Assembly (NCBI GenBank): GCA_040751775.1
Contig: JBFMGD010000042.1
Location: 1 to 26,003 of the forward strand
DNA from: JBFMGD01 sp040751775
Lineage (GTDB): Bacteria > Bacillota > Dethiobacteria > DTU022
Reading direction: 5' to 3'
Length of the DNA: 26,003 nucleotides
Part shown: piece by piece, positions 1 through 7,118 of the stretch
Layout of the letters: the number at the start of each line of letters is the position of its first letter
Numbering within the stretch: the stretch's first letter is position 1
Made by a program: the position numbers and the translations under genes
The notes under the pieces: generated by a model
What the model was told of the DNA's origin: nothing
The model's input: the letters and a program-made list of their open reading frames with translations, nothing else
Databases searched by the model: none

Positions 1-130
1 AAACGAGGGAAGCCAGCGCGCTCAACAAAACCTGCGCGATAAAACCGAGGAAAACCGCCAAAAAAAACGTCCATACAGTAATTGCCAGGACCCAGCGGCC
101 CCTACGACGGTTTTTATAAATTTTCGCCAA
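1..130 (-). CDS. oapA: OapA-like OLE-associated membrane protein, N-terminal fragment (C-terminus beyond window)
   Basis: Read on the minus strand from a TTG at 128-130, the frame stays open to the window edge, giving 43 codons. It begins with a basic stretch (MAKIYKNRRRGRW) followed by one long hydrophobic segment (VLAITVWTFFLAVFLGFIA and onward), as expected for a membrane protein entering its first transmembrane helix. An in-frame TGA at 137-139 limits the start to the TTG at 131-133 or the one at 128-130; a GGTGA lies 6 bases before the latter. OLE RNAs are typically followed directly by the gene for OapA, a DUF21 (CNNM-like) membrane protein that binds OLE and is linked to Mg2+ homeostasis. 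The identity rests mainly on that position and on the topology, because only the N-terminus is visible. It could be another membrane protein. Confidence 0.6.
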   Translation of the reverse strand, partial: MAKIYKNRRRGRWVLAITVWTFFLAVFLGFIAQVLLSALASLV

Positions 131-153
131 CAAACATCACCACTGAAACTCGT

Positions 154-180
154 AGAATTCAGGATACAGAATTCAGAAGA
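154..180. repeat. Degenerate interspersed AT-rich repeat, copy A
   Basis: Two head-to-tail AGAATTCAG-like units (agaattcagg, then acagaattcagaag) lie between the OLE RNA region and the start of the oapA-like gene. Related degenerate copies occur at 10641-10661, 12626-12654 and 15555-15588, always in intergenic gaps. Confidence 0.5.
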
Positions 181-269
181 CTTTTAAGCAAACACTACCG
201 GTTGATTTTAGCATTACCTTATTCCGGCTTGAGATTCTCTATTTTTTTTATATGTAATACTCTGTCACT

Positions 270-878
270 GTCCCTATGTTTCACTCTGCCGCCCGCAGGC
301 GGTACAAACAAACATAAGTGGCAGCAGGCCAGGTAAACGTTGCGGCTTAGGTCCAGCAGGTTTTCCCGAATAATCACCCTTCGTTACCGAACGGGCAGTT
401 CCCTTTTCAGATTATTCCTGCCGTGTCGCCACCGGCAGAACTGGATTGCCACTTAGCTCGCACTTTAATCCCTGGCGTACCTCTCTCGCGAGAGCAGTCT
501 AGGAGGTTTCCTCACTGGCGCCTCTCCGTCCCCTAGCCTCTTTTGCAGAAAGGGTTTAAGAAATTTCAGTCCTCCACCCGTTCCACTCAAGGCAGGCTAC
601 ACTGTACACAGCTTCTTACCGCATACAGGTTCTACCCAAGCAGTAGTCTTGTCTCTTAAACAATCCACCACCGACATTGGGTCTCCGCGAAGGCAGGGTC
701 AACGCCCACATGCCATTGTAGATCGCCCCGTCCTTCTTAACTCCCAGCACCAGCTCCCGACTGGGCGTCGGCAGCCAGCACCAGGAACTTCATCGATGTG
801 CCCTTAACGGATTTTTAGGCCCGTTTTCAGAGAGGCGGCGCCAACTAGAATACTGCACCACTTATGTCCGCTATTTTA
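270..878 (-). ncRNA. ole: OLE RNA (Ornate, Large, Extremophilic RNA), about 0.6 kb
   Basis: No convincing protein is encoded here on either strand. Four things support OLE RNA. First, the synteny nusB-xseA-xseB-ispA-folD-RNA-membrane protein matches known OLE loci in Moorella, Desulfotomaculum-type and alkaliphilic Bacillus genomes. Second, a strong sigma-A promoter (885-913) predicts a start near 878. Third, a perfect 10-bp long-range inverted repeat pairs 858-867 with 312-321, with a further 4-bp GCAG/CTGC pairing (853-856 with 324-327), closing a domain of about 556 nt. Fourth, local stems lie inside and just beyond it: gaataatc/gattattc at 368-375 and 410-417, with cgtt/aacg nested at 382-393; CTCTCGCGAGAG at 483-494; ctagg/cctag at 499-503 and 532-536; and a CCGCC/GGCGG hairpin at 289-302 near the probable 3' end. 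The length matches the roughly 610 nt usual for the family. Known function: OLE forms a membrane-associated ribonucleoprotein with OapA, affecting cold, alcohol and Mg2+ stress responses. The 5' end is inferred from the promoter; the 3' end is uncertain by tens of bases. The family call comes from context, length and pairing, not an alignment. Confidence 0.8.
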
Positions 879-884
879 CAAATC

Positions 885-913
885 ATTATAGCACAACGCC
901 TGCGGTTTAACAA
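885..913 (-). promoter_or_regulatory. Sigma-A promoter for the OLE RNA
   Basis: On the minus strand there is a -35 TTGTTA (908-913), a 17-base spacer and a -10 TATAAT (885-890). The -10 is preceded by TGC, an extended -10. The start point would fall near 878, about 10 nt before the stem that closes the RNA domain. It lies downstream of the folD stop codon, so the RNA can be made independently of the upstream operon. Confidence 0.75.
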
Positions 914-942
914 CTCACCGCGCTTACCTTATCATCAGCCGT

Positions 943-1803
943 TTACAGGTTGTGCTGCATCTCGCAGGCCATGATCGTGTGCTTGCAAAGAACAATGGTG
1001 GTAACTGAACCGACTCCGCCGGGAACCGGTGTAATTTTTTCTACGATCGGCTCCACCGTGGCAAAATCGACATCGCCGCAGTATTTCCCCGGGTTGTCAG
1101 GATCCTCGTTGATCCCGACATCGATCACGATCTGTCCGGGCTTGACAAAACTGCCGTTAATCATCTTAGCCCGCCCGATCGCGGCTACCAGGATATCGGC
1201 GCCCGCGCAAACTGCGGGCAGGTTTTCGGTTCGCGAATGGCAGATCGTCACCGTGGCATGTTCGCGCAATAAGAGCATCGCCACCGGCTTGCCCACCACC
1301 AGCGACCGGCCCACCACGACCACCTGTTTCCCTTTTAAAGCGATGTCATAATATTTCAGTATATCCATGCAGGCCGTGGGTGTGCACGGCGGGAATCCGG
1401 TTTGATCATCCGCGAAAACCTTGCCCGCGCTGCCCAGGGTCATGCAGTCGACATCTTTCTCCACCGGAATCAGGGAGCGGATTTTTTTCTCGTCCAGATG
1501 TTTCGGGAGGGGAGAAAACATCAAGATACCGTTAATCTCCTGATTGGCACCCACATCAAGAATAGCTTTTTCAAATGCCTCCTGGGTGACGTCGGCGGGG
1601 TATTCAAATACCTCGTAAGCCAGGCCGACCGAATCACAGGTTTTTTTGGCCCCGCCTTCATAAAAAAGGTCATCGGGACGGGCTCCTACCCGTACGATCC
1701 CAAGCTTGGGTGAAATCCCCCTCGCCTTTAAGGCTTCCACCCTTTGGGTCAATTCTGTTTTGATTGCATCGACAACCGGTTTACCTTTTAAGCTCTCAGC
1801 CAT
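943..1803 (-). CDS. folD: FolD, methylenetetrahydrofolate dehydrogenase, probably lacking cyclohydrolase activity
   Basis: The 286-residue product is close to the usual FolD length. It carries the NADP-binding stretch GRSLVVGKPVAMLLLREHAT, a PLPKHLDE motif and the C-terminal TPVPGGVGS motif. FolD normally catalyses both NADP-dependent methylene-THF dehydrogenation and methenyl-THF hydrolysis. The catalytic segment reads YEGGAKKTC (from Tyr48). Aligned with E. coli YVASKRKAC, the cyclohydrolase lysine (E. coli Lys54, human Lys56) becomes Ala52, with lysines at 53 and 54 instead. With fchA directly upstream in the operon, this enzyme is probably a dehydrogenase only (inference). Other family motifs are also altered: DVDCM for DVDGF, and GSVTT for GPMT. 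The ATG is preceded by AGGAGG at a 7-base spacing. The fchA stop is 64 bases upstream. Confidence 0.95.
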   Translation of the reverse strand: MAESLKGKPVVDAIKTELTQRVEALKARGISPKLGIVRVGARPDDLFYEGGAKKTCDSVGLAYEVFEYPADVTQEAFEKAILDVGANQEINGILMFSPLPKHLDEKKIRSLIPVEKDVDCMTLGSAGKVFADDQTGFPPCTPTACMDILKYYDIALKGKQVVVVGRSLVVGKPVAMLLLREHATVTICHSRTENLPAVCAGADILVAAIGRAKMINGSFVKPGQIVIDVGINEDPDNPGKYCGDVDFATVEPIVEKITPVPGGVGSVTTIVLCKHTIMACEMQHNL

Positions 1804-1867
1804 CCTAAATCCTCCTGACTTCGATTATGATTTGTGACTGCGCGGCAGGGCACGCCATGGTGTGCTC

Positions 1868-2497
1868 CTACTTAATTTTATCAATCACCAGTTGCAGCGT
1901 TTCATCGGCAATCCTGCTGCCGTCTTCCAGCAGGCGGTTCATTTCCTCTGACGCCTCCGCCACGTATTGCTCGTCTTTAATCGCGCCCAGGTTAATGATC
2001 ACATTGAGGTAGCCGCTAACCAGCGCCGCTTTCAAAAACACAACTCCGCAGCCCACATCGGATATGGCCAGTTTTGTGCCGATCCGGCCCATCCGCTCGT
2101 GAATCTTAATGCCCGCGTACGCTTTACGCATAATCTCGCGCGGCACCGAGCAGGCCACGATAGAGCACTCTTCCATCACTTTCGCTTTGTGTGCGGCCTC
2201 TTCGGGCGTATCTTTGGGCAGACCGTACGCTTTCGAGAGCGGTTCGAATACCGCCGCATCTTGATCAACCAGCGCCTTTAATTCATCGATAATCCGGTAG
2301 CCTTTCTCCAGGAGCTCTTTGACCTCATCTTCGACTTCGGCAAATTTCTTTTTGCCGACCGTCAAATTGCCAACCATGTTGGAGAGCGCCATCCCGATGG
2401 CGCCGCCCATTGCCGCCGCTCCGCCGCCGCCGGGAACCGGCGCCTTGGAAGACAAAACATCCAGGAAATAATCACAGCTTTTTTCTGACATGGCCAT
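1868..2497 (-). CDS. fchA: FchA, methenyltetrahydrofolate cyclohydrolase / cyclodeaminase family
   Basis: This 209-residue protein is a stand-alone formiminotransferase-cyclodeaminase C-terminal domain. It has the glycine-rich N-terminal motif APVPGGGGAAAMGGAIG, then a MVGNLTVGKKKFAEVE segment and a mostly helical remainder. In one-carbon anaerobes the stand-alone protein, usually called FchA, converts methenyl-THF to formyl-THF. The frame is open further upstream, but AAAGGAGG lies 10 bases before the ATG at 2497, so that start (MAMSEKS) is chosen over the longer form ending at 2545. It sits between ispA and folD and probably compensates for the altered FolD active site. A 121-base gap separates it from ispA; a small GAAACA/TGTTTC hairpin in that gap (2546-2560) has no T-run and is not an obvious terminator. 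Confidence 0.9.
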   Translation of the reverse strand: MAMSEKSCDYFLDVLSSKAPVPGGGGAAAMGGAIGMALSNMVGNLTVGKKKFAEVEDEVKELLEKGYRIIDELKALVDQDAAVFEPLSKAYGLPKDTPEEAAHKAKVMEECSIVACSVPREIMRKAYAGIKIHERMGRIGTKLAISDVGCGVVFLKAALVSGYLNVIINLGAIKDEQYVAEASEEMNRLLEDGSRIADETLQLVIDKIK

Positions 2498-2618
2498 ACA
2501 TAACCAACCTCCTTTAGTTAAACCGTTGTATTTATATTTCCCCAAGAAACAGTGTGTTTCCTTCCAGATGATCCCGCAAATAACTGGCTTTGCCTGGTAC
2601 GTTTCATCATGGCCATTT

Positions 2619-3506
2619 CTATTTTTTTCTAAAAACGAGGCGCCGGGCCAGTTCGCTTAAAATCCCGGCCGGACGGTTCAGGGCATCCAAAAAAGTGATC
2701 GCTTCCCAATAAAGCTCTTCAGCCCGGCGTGATGCCGCCGCTGCACCGAGCAGGGCCGGGTATGTAGCTTTGCCGCGGGCCTGGTCCGAACCGGGCTGCT
2801 TGCCTAGCTCAGCCGCGGTCCCTTCCCGGTCAAGCAGGTCATCGACGATTTGAAAAGCCAACCCCAGGCTGGAGGCGTAACCGGAGAGCGCCGCCAGCTG
2901 CGCGGGTGAAGCGTTTGCCGCCAAAGCGCCGCATATCGCCGCGGCCCGCAGCAGGGTGCCGGTTTTCAAACGATGCAGCCGCTCCAGTTCTTCCAGGGGC
3001 AAGACAACGCCTTCGGCTTCCAGGTCAAGTACCTGGCCGCCGATCATTCCCTCCACCCCGGCAGACCGCGCCAGTTCAAGGCTGATTTGCAAGGCCGCTT
3101 TGGCGCGGTTCTGTGCGAGGCCGAAACGGGCCAGCAGCTCAAAGGCCAGGGTAAGCAGGGCGTCACCGGCCAGAACGGCTACCGCTTCACCGTAAACGCG
3201 GTGGCAGGTTGGCTTTCCCCGGCGCAGGTCGCTGTTATCCATAGCCGGCAGGTCATCATGAATCAGCGAGTATGTATGGATCATCTCCACGGCACAGGCA
3301 ACCTCGATTACCTCCTCACCGGCCGCGCCCAACGTCTCCGCCGCGGCCAGGGTCAGGATCGGTCTCAGCCTTTTCCCGCCGGCTTCAACGCTGTAACGCA
3401 TCGCTTCATAAATAACAAGCGGCTGCCCGGCCGCCGGCATATACCGTTCCAGCGCCTCGTTGACCCGTTTGCTTTCCCGAGCCAGGTAATGGTCAAAATC
3501 AATCAT
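2619..3506 (-). CDS. ispA: IspA, farnesyl/geranylgeranyl diphosphate synthase
   Basis: The 295-residue protein is a short-chain trans-prenyltransferase. It has the first aspartate-rich motif DDLPAMDNSDLRRGKPTCH, preceded by HTYSLIH, and the second, DDLLDREG. Both bind Mg2+ and the allylic diphosphate. It condenses isopentenyl diphosphate with DMAPP/GPP to give C15 (or C20) diphosphate for quinone, undecaprenyl and related lipids. Chain length cannot be fixed by eye; the tyrosine five residues before the first motif fits the bacterial farnesyl type. The ATG overlaps the xseB TGA by four bases (ATGA), indicating translational coupling. Clustering with xseA, xseB, folD and nusB is typical of Firmicutes. 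Confidence 0.92.
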   Translation of the reverse strand: MIDFDHYLARESKRVNEALERYMPAAGQPLVIYEAMRYSVEAGGKRLRPILTLAAAETLGAAGEEVIEVACAVEMIHTYSLIHDDLPAMDNSDLRRGKPTCHRVYGEAVAVLAGDALLTLAFELLARFGLAQNRAKAALQISLELARSAGVEGMIGGQVLDLEAEGVVLPLEELERLHRLKTGTLLRAAAICGALAANASPAQLAALSGYASSLGLAFQIVDDLLDREGTAAELGKQPGSDQARGKATYPALLGAAAASRRAEELYWEAITFLDALNRPAGILSELARRLVFRKK

Positions 3507-3766
3507 CGGTCTTCATCCGCGCTCTCGTCTGTATCGTTGTCCGTTAGCTCGCCGCGCGCTTCCCGCTCTTCCTTGAGCAGGTACTCCACCCGGTATTCAA
3601 TCTCAGCCAGTTTTTCCCGGCAGTAGCGGGATAGAGCAATCCCCTCCTGGAAGGCTGACAGCGATTCCTCCAGGGGAATAGCTTCATCTTCCAGGCGACG
3701 CACAATTTCTTCCAGCCGCGCGACCGCTGCTTCATAACTCATTTTTGCAACGTTCTCATCCGACAT
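3503..3766 (-). CDS. xseB: XseB, exodeoxyribonuclease VII small subunit
   Basis: The 87-residue protein has the family pattern SYEAAVARLEEIVRRLED followed by IPLEESLSAFQEGIAL, which forms two helices that pair as a coiled coil. The C-terminus is acidic. Several XseB copies bind one XseA to form exonuclease VII, which degrades single-stranded DNA to oligonucleotides. A GGAGG lies 9 bases before the ATG. The gene overlaps the end of xseA by 11 bases and the start of ispA by 4, so all three are probably translated from one message. Confidence 0.93.
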   Translation of the reverse strand: MSDENVAKMSYEAAVARLEEIVRRLEDEAIPLEESLSAFQEGIALSRYCREKLAEIEYRVEYLLKEEREARGELTDNDTDESADEDR

Positions 3767-4991
3767 CGGGGGAGTCCTCCTCCACCTGTTCAGTACGGCA
3801 ACGGGCCCGGCCGTCCGTAAAGCGAAGCTGCAGGACCTGTCCCAATTTAAGGTCCCGTACTGAACGGATAATTTTACCGCTTTCGTCCCGGCAAAAGCTG
3901 TAACCGCGGCCCATTACCTTCAACGGGCTGTAACCTTCCAGCTGATCTGTTTGTGAGGCCAGTTTCATTCCCTTTAACTGCAGCGAGCGGATCATCTCCC
4001 GGCGCAGCTTCAGCTCCAACCGCGCCAGCTGTTCCCCGGAGCGATTCAACCTCTGCCGGGGGCCGCGGAAAAAACGATCGGTTGCGGTATAATCCAAAAG
4101 CTGTTTTTCCTGCTGCAGGCGCCGCTGCAAGGCGAAGGCGGCCCGATCGCGCAGCTGTTCCAGCTGCCTGAAAAGCTCCGCACGGTGCGGCACCGCCGCC
4201 ACAGCGGCAGCCGTTGGTGTAGCGGCGCGGTGATCCGCTGCAAAGTCGGCGATCGTAAAATCAGTTTCATGCCCCACCGCGGAGAGCACCGGTATGCCGG
4301 AGCGGAAAATTGCCCGGGCCACCGCTTCATCATTAAACGGCCACAAGTCCTCCAGGGAACCGCCTCCCCGGGTGAGGATGATCAGGTCGACATCCCCCCG
4401 CCGGTTGAGCTGCTCGAGAGCCCGGATGATGTCCGCCGGAGCACCCGCTCCCTGGACCAGGCTTTCTACCACCAGCAGGTGCACATGGGGAAAACGCTTT
4501 TCAATCGTGGTTAGAATATCCTGCAAGGCTGCGCCCGAGGGAGAGGTGATCAGTCCGATCTTGCAGGGTAGAAAGGGAAGCTTTTTTTTATATTCGGGCC
4601 GGAAAAGCCCTTCCTGATCCAGTTTTTCCTTGAGTTGTTCAAAAGCCATAAAAAGAGAGCCCAACCCGGCCGGCTCCATCTCCGCGACATAGAACTGGTA
4701 TACCCCGTCCGGCTCATAAACCGACAGGCTGCCGTAGAGGATCACCTCCATCCCGTCCGCGGGGCGGAAGAGGCAGCGCGTATTCTCGCGCCGGAAAAAC
4801 ACACAGCGCAGGGCGGAGGCGCTGTCCTTGACCGTAAAATACATATGGCCCGAACGATGATGCTTGAAATTGGAGAGCTCCCCCGCCACCCACAAATCGC
4901 GGAGGCGGGGGTCGCCCTGAATCAACCCCTTCAGATAGCGGTTGATCTCGGAAACCGTTAAAATGGGAGAGTTCTTTTCCATAATTCCCAC
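3756..4991 (-). CDS. xseA: XseA, exodeoxyribonuclease VII large subunit
   Basis: The 411-residue protein has an N-terminal OB-fold (residues about 8-100, including LWVAGELSNFKHHRSGHMYF) that binds single-stranded DNA. The catalytic domain shows GLITSPSGAALQDILTTI, RGGGSLEDLWPFNDE and GHETDFTIADFAADHRAATP, all family hallmarks. A helical coiled-coil region rich in Gln, Arg and Leu follows, where XseB binds. The first codon is GTG (4989-4991), with AAGGGG 7 bases upstream. An in-frame ATG three codons later is a weaker alternative. It lies 11 bases after the upstream NuoG-like gene. Confidence 0.94.
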   Translation of the reverse strand: MGIMEKNSPILTVSEINRYLKGLIQGDPRLRDLWVAGELSNFKHHRSGHMYFTVKDSASALRCVFFRRENTRCLFRPADGMEVILYGSLSVYEPDGVYQFYVAEMEPAGLGSLFMAFEQLKEKLDQEGLFRPEYKKKLPFLPCKIGLITSPSGAALQDILTTIEKRFPHVHLLVVESLVQGAGAPADIIRALEQLNRRGDVDLIILTRGGGSLEDLWPFNDEAVARAIFRSGIPVLSAVGHETDFTIADFAADHRAATPTAAAVAAVPHRAELFRQLEQLRDRAAFALQRRLQQEKQLLDYTATDRFFRGPRQRLNRSGEQLARLELKLRREMIRSLQLKGMKLASQTDQLEGYSPLKVMGRGYSFCRDESGKIIRSVRDLKLGQVLQLRFTDGRARCRTEQVEEDSPDVG

Positions 4992-5002
4992 TAGTATACC
5001 CC

Positions 5003-7099
5003 TTAGAGGGCTTGCCGCTGACAGCAGCAGCAGCCGGGGTTAAGACACTGCATTTCGCGCCGCACCGCGGCCAGGTCGTCCAGGTGCCATGCCGCTCCGG
5101 CGGCGGCGGCCAGCGCCGTGATCACTTCCCATTCCGGTTTTAGAGCGGTGTTTGTTACGGCTTGGGTATTGCACCGCACCCGCCCGGCGGCATCGGTAAA
5201 TGCGGCCGCTTTTTCATGGGCTGCCGGCGCTGGAAAGACAACATCAGCTTGCAACGGCACCGCGTCCGGATCGCCGCACAGCACAGCGAAGAACTCAAGG
5301 CCGTGCAGCGCTTCCCCTACGTCTACGGTTCCGGCGGCAAACAAACCCTTCACTTTCCCATTGGCCGCCGCTTCAAGCACGGCCCGCCGGTCGAGGCCCG
5401 GCGCCGCGGGCAGAGATGCCCCAAAGAGAGCCTCGGCGCTCTGGCGCGCGGCCGGATCGTCCAGGCGGTTCATGCCGGGCAGCAGCCAGGGCGTCCCGCC
5501 GTTTTCAATAATACCGCGCGCGTTGCCGGATGCCGAGAGCAGCAGCAGGTTACACCGGCCACGCTTAAGCTGGCCGGCCTCCCGCGCCAGCTCCAACAGC
5601 GCCTCCACCGCCGCCGCATCCGCCGCCTGCCAGAAAGAGGGACAGACCACGGTATAAGTGTTAAAGCCGGCCATTGAACGTGCCGCCCGGCTTAAAGCGG
5701 CCGGATCCACACCCGCCGCGCCGGCGGCCTTGTCCAGCGGTTCATGGCGCAGCGCCGCGGTCATCGCTTGCAGCACGGCGGCCTCACCCGCAGGGCCGGC
5801 CTTCAGATGCAGGCTTTCCCAGGCCGTGCCGGTGTCATCCGCGGCGCCGACGCGGACAACAGCAGCCCGGCCGAAGCGGCCCGCATGCTGCAGCGCCATC
5901 TGGGCAACCGGGTTGCTTTCCGCCAGGCCGGAGCCGACCACCAGGACCGCGTCGGCCTGCTGCAGCTCGGCCATAGTCGGGCCGTAAGCGCCGGGACCGG
6001 CTGTGCCGGAGGCTGCTTCAACCGCTTGCGCCCAGGCCGGCTCTGTTCCCAAATCGCAATGATTCGTATGCAATACGGCACGGGCCAGTTTCTGCAGCAG
6101 GTAACTCTCTTCATTGCCGCACCGGCCGTCACCGAGCACAGCAAGAGCGCTCCCGCCGTATTTGTCTTTCAGCTTTAACAGGGCGTCCGCGGTTTTCTGC
6201 AGCGCTTCCGCATAACCGGCCTCTCTCAGCGTACCGCCATCCCGGATCAAGGGGGTGGTGATCCGCCCCTCCGAAACCGGGTTAACCCCGAATTTCCCTC
6301 TCCGGCATAGCCAGGCCGCCTGATCGCCTTCACGCGGCACCGTCACCTTAACCAGAGCGCCGCCGGCGGCCCGCCTCTCCAGGGTACAACCCAGCGAACA
6401 TTCCAGGCACACTCCGGCGGCGCTCCGCAGCTCCCACTCCCTGCCCCCGGCAGCCCTTCCTTTTTCGGTGAGGGCCCCCACCGGGCAGATATCCACGCAC
6501 TGGCCGCAGAAGATACAGCCTGCTTCTGACAGGCTTGTTTCCACGCCGTCCCTGGCCGGGACTACCCTGGTATTGACACCTTTGCCCTCCAGGCTGTAGA
6601 CAAAACGGCCGGCCCCGGTGCGGCAGACCTGAATGCAACGCCCGCAGAGAATGCATTTTGACTCATCCCGCACGATATACGGGTTCGGATCACCTGACGG
6701 TTCGGGTATCGCCCGTTCCAGTTGTTCCGGCAGAGCCGCCTTCAAACAATAGGCTTTTTCCTGCAGTTCACAGGCGCCCGCTTTTTCACAGGTTAAGCAG
6801 TCTTGATATGGATGGGTGGAGAGGGTCATGCTCAATATTTCCCGGCGCATTTCATTGATTAGCGGTGTGCCGGTTTGCACGACCATTCCCTCGCGGACCG
6901 GGTTGTCACAAGCAGTAATCGGCTTGGCGATGCCCTCCACTTCTACCAGGCAGATGCGGCAGTGGCCCAGGGGCTCTAACCGGGGGTGGTAGCAAAGGGT
7001 TGGAATGTGAGCGCCGTTTTTCCGGGCCGTCTCCAGAATGGTCATCCCTTCATCCGCATAGATCTTCTTGCCGTCAATCCATAATGTCACTGTTTTCAT
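5003..7099 (-). CDS. NuoG/FdhA-like Fe-S electron-transfer subunit with a truncated molybdopterin-type domain
   Basis: The order of domains in this 698-residue protein follows NuoG and NAD-linked formate dehydrogenase alpha subunits. A [2Fe-2S] domain has Cys36, 47, 50 and 64. A His-Cys cluster site has His96, Cys101, 104 and 110. Two ferredoxin-type [4Fe-4S] sites have Cys149/152/155/159 and Cys195/198/201/205. A further [4Fe-4S] site has Cys231/234/238/265 at the start of the molybdopterin-oxidoreductase fold. The rest is an Ala/Gly-rich, reduced version of that fold. The protein is shorter than catalytic FdhA (about 900 residues), and I find neither a catalytic Cys/Sec motif nor the C-terminal molybdopterin-binding domain. 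It is therefore more likely an electron conduit than a formate dehydrogenase (inference). The C-terminus carries a CLNPGCCCC cysteine run. GGGGAGGG lies 7 bases before the ATG. Its partner is probably the flavoprotein encoded 19 bases upstream. Confidence 0.8.
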   Translation of the reverse strand: MKTVTLWIDGKKIYADEGMTILETARKNGAHIPTLCYHPRLEPLGHCRICLVEVEGIAKPITACDNPVREGMVVQTGTPLINEMRREILSMTLSTHPYQDCLTCEKAGACELQEKAYCLKAALPEQLERAIPEPSGDPNPYIVRDESKCILCGRCIQVCRTGAGRFVYSLEGKGVNTRVVPARDGVETSLSEAGCIFCGQCVDICPVGALTEKGRAAGGREWELRSAAGVCLECSLGCTLERRAAGGALVKVTVPREGDQAAWLCRRGKFGVNPVSEGRITTPLIRDGGTLREAGYAEALQKTADALLKLKDKYGGSALAVLGDGRCGNEESYLLQKLARAVLHTNHCDLGTEPAWAQAVEAASGTAGPGAYGPTMAELQQADAVLVVGSGLAESNPVAQMALQHAGRFGRAAVVRVGAADDTGTAWESLHLKAGPAGEAAVLQAMTAALRHEPLDKAAGAAGVDPAALSRAARSMAGFNTYTVVCPSFWQAADAAAVEALLELAREAGQLKRGRCNLLLLSASGNARGIIENGGTPWLLPGMNRLDDPAARQSAEALFGASLPAAPGLDRRAVLEAAANGKVKGLFAAGTVDVGEALHGLEFFAVLCGDPDAVPLQADVVFPAPAAHEKAAAFTDAAGRVRCNTQAVTNTALKPEWEVITALAAAAGAAWHLDDLAAVRREMQCLNPGCCCCQRQAL

Positions 7100-7118
7100 C
7101 GTTTCGCCCTCCCCTCGG

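Noticed and set aside
82..336. 84-residue plus-strand open frame
   Set aside because: It overlaps the oapA-like start and the 3' part of the OLE RNA on the other strand, has no ribosome binding site and no family features.
330..880. Decayed transposase (IS200/IS605 TnpB or IscB type) with its guide RNA
   Set aside because: Short reading pieces on the minus strand looked vaguely like a frameshifted ORF, but none showed a recognisable motif. The promoter, the end-to-end pairing and the synteny fit OLE RNA much better.
2546..2560. Terminator between fchA and ispA
   Set aside because: The GAAACA/TGTTTC hairpin is short and has no following T-run on the minus strand.
5118..5976. Several long plus-strand open frames rich in Ala, Arg, Pro and Ser
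   Set aside because: They are antisense shadows of the GC-rich NuoG-like gene, with low-complexity composition and no ribosome binding sites.
5003..7099. Catalytic formate dehydrogenase alpha subunit
   Set aside because: The protein is too short, and neither a Cys/Sec active-site motif nor an in-frame TGA with a SECIS-like element was found; the cluster pattern alone fits NuoG-like electron carriers.
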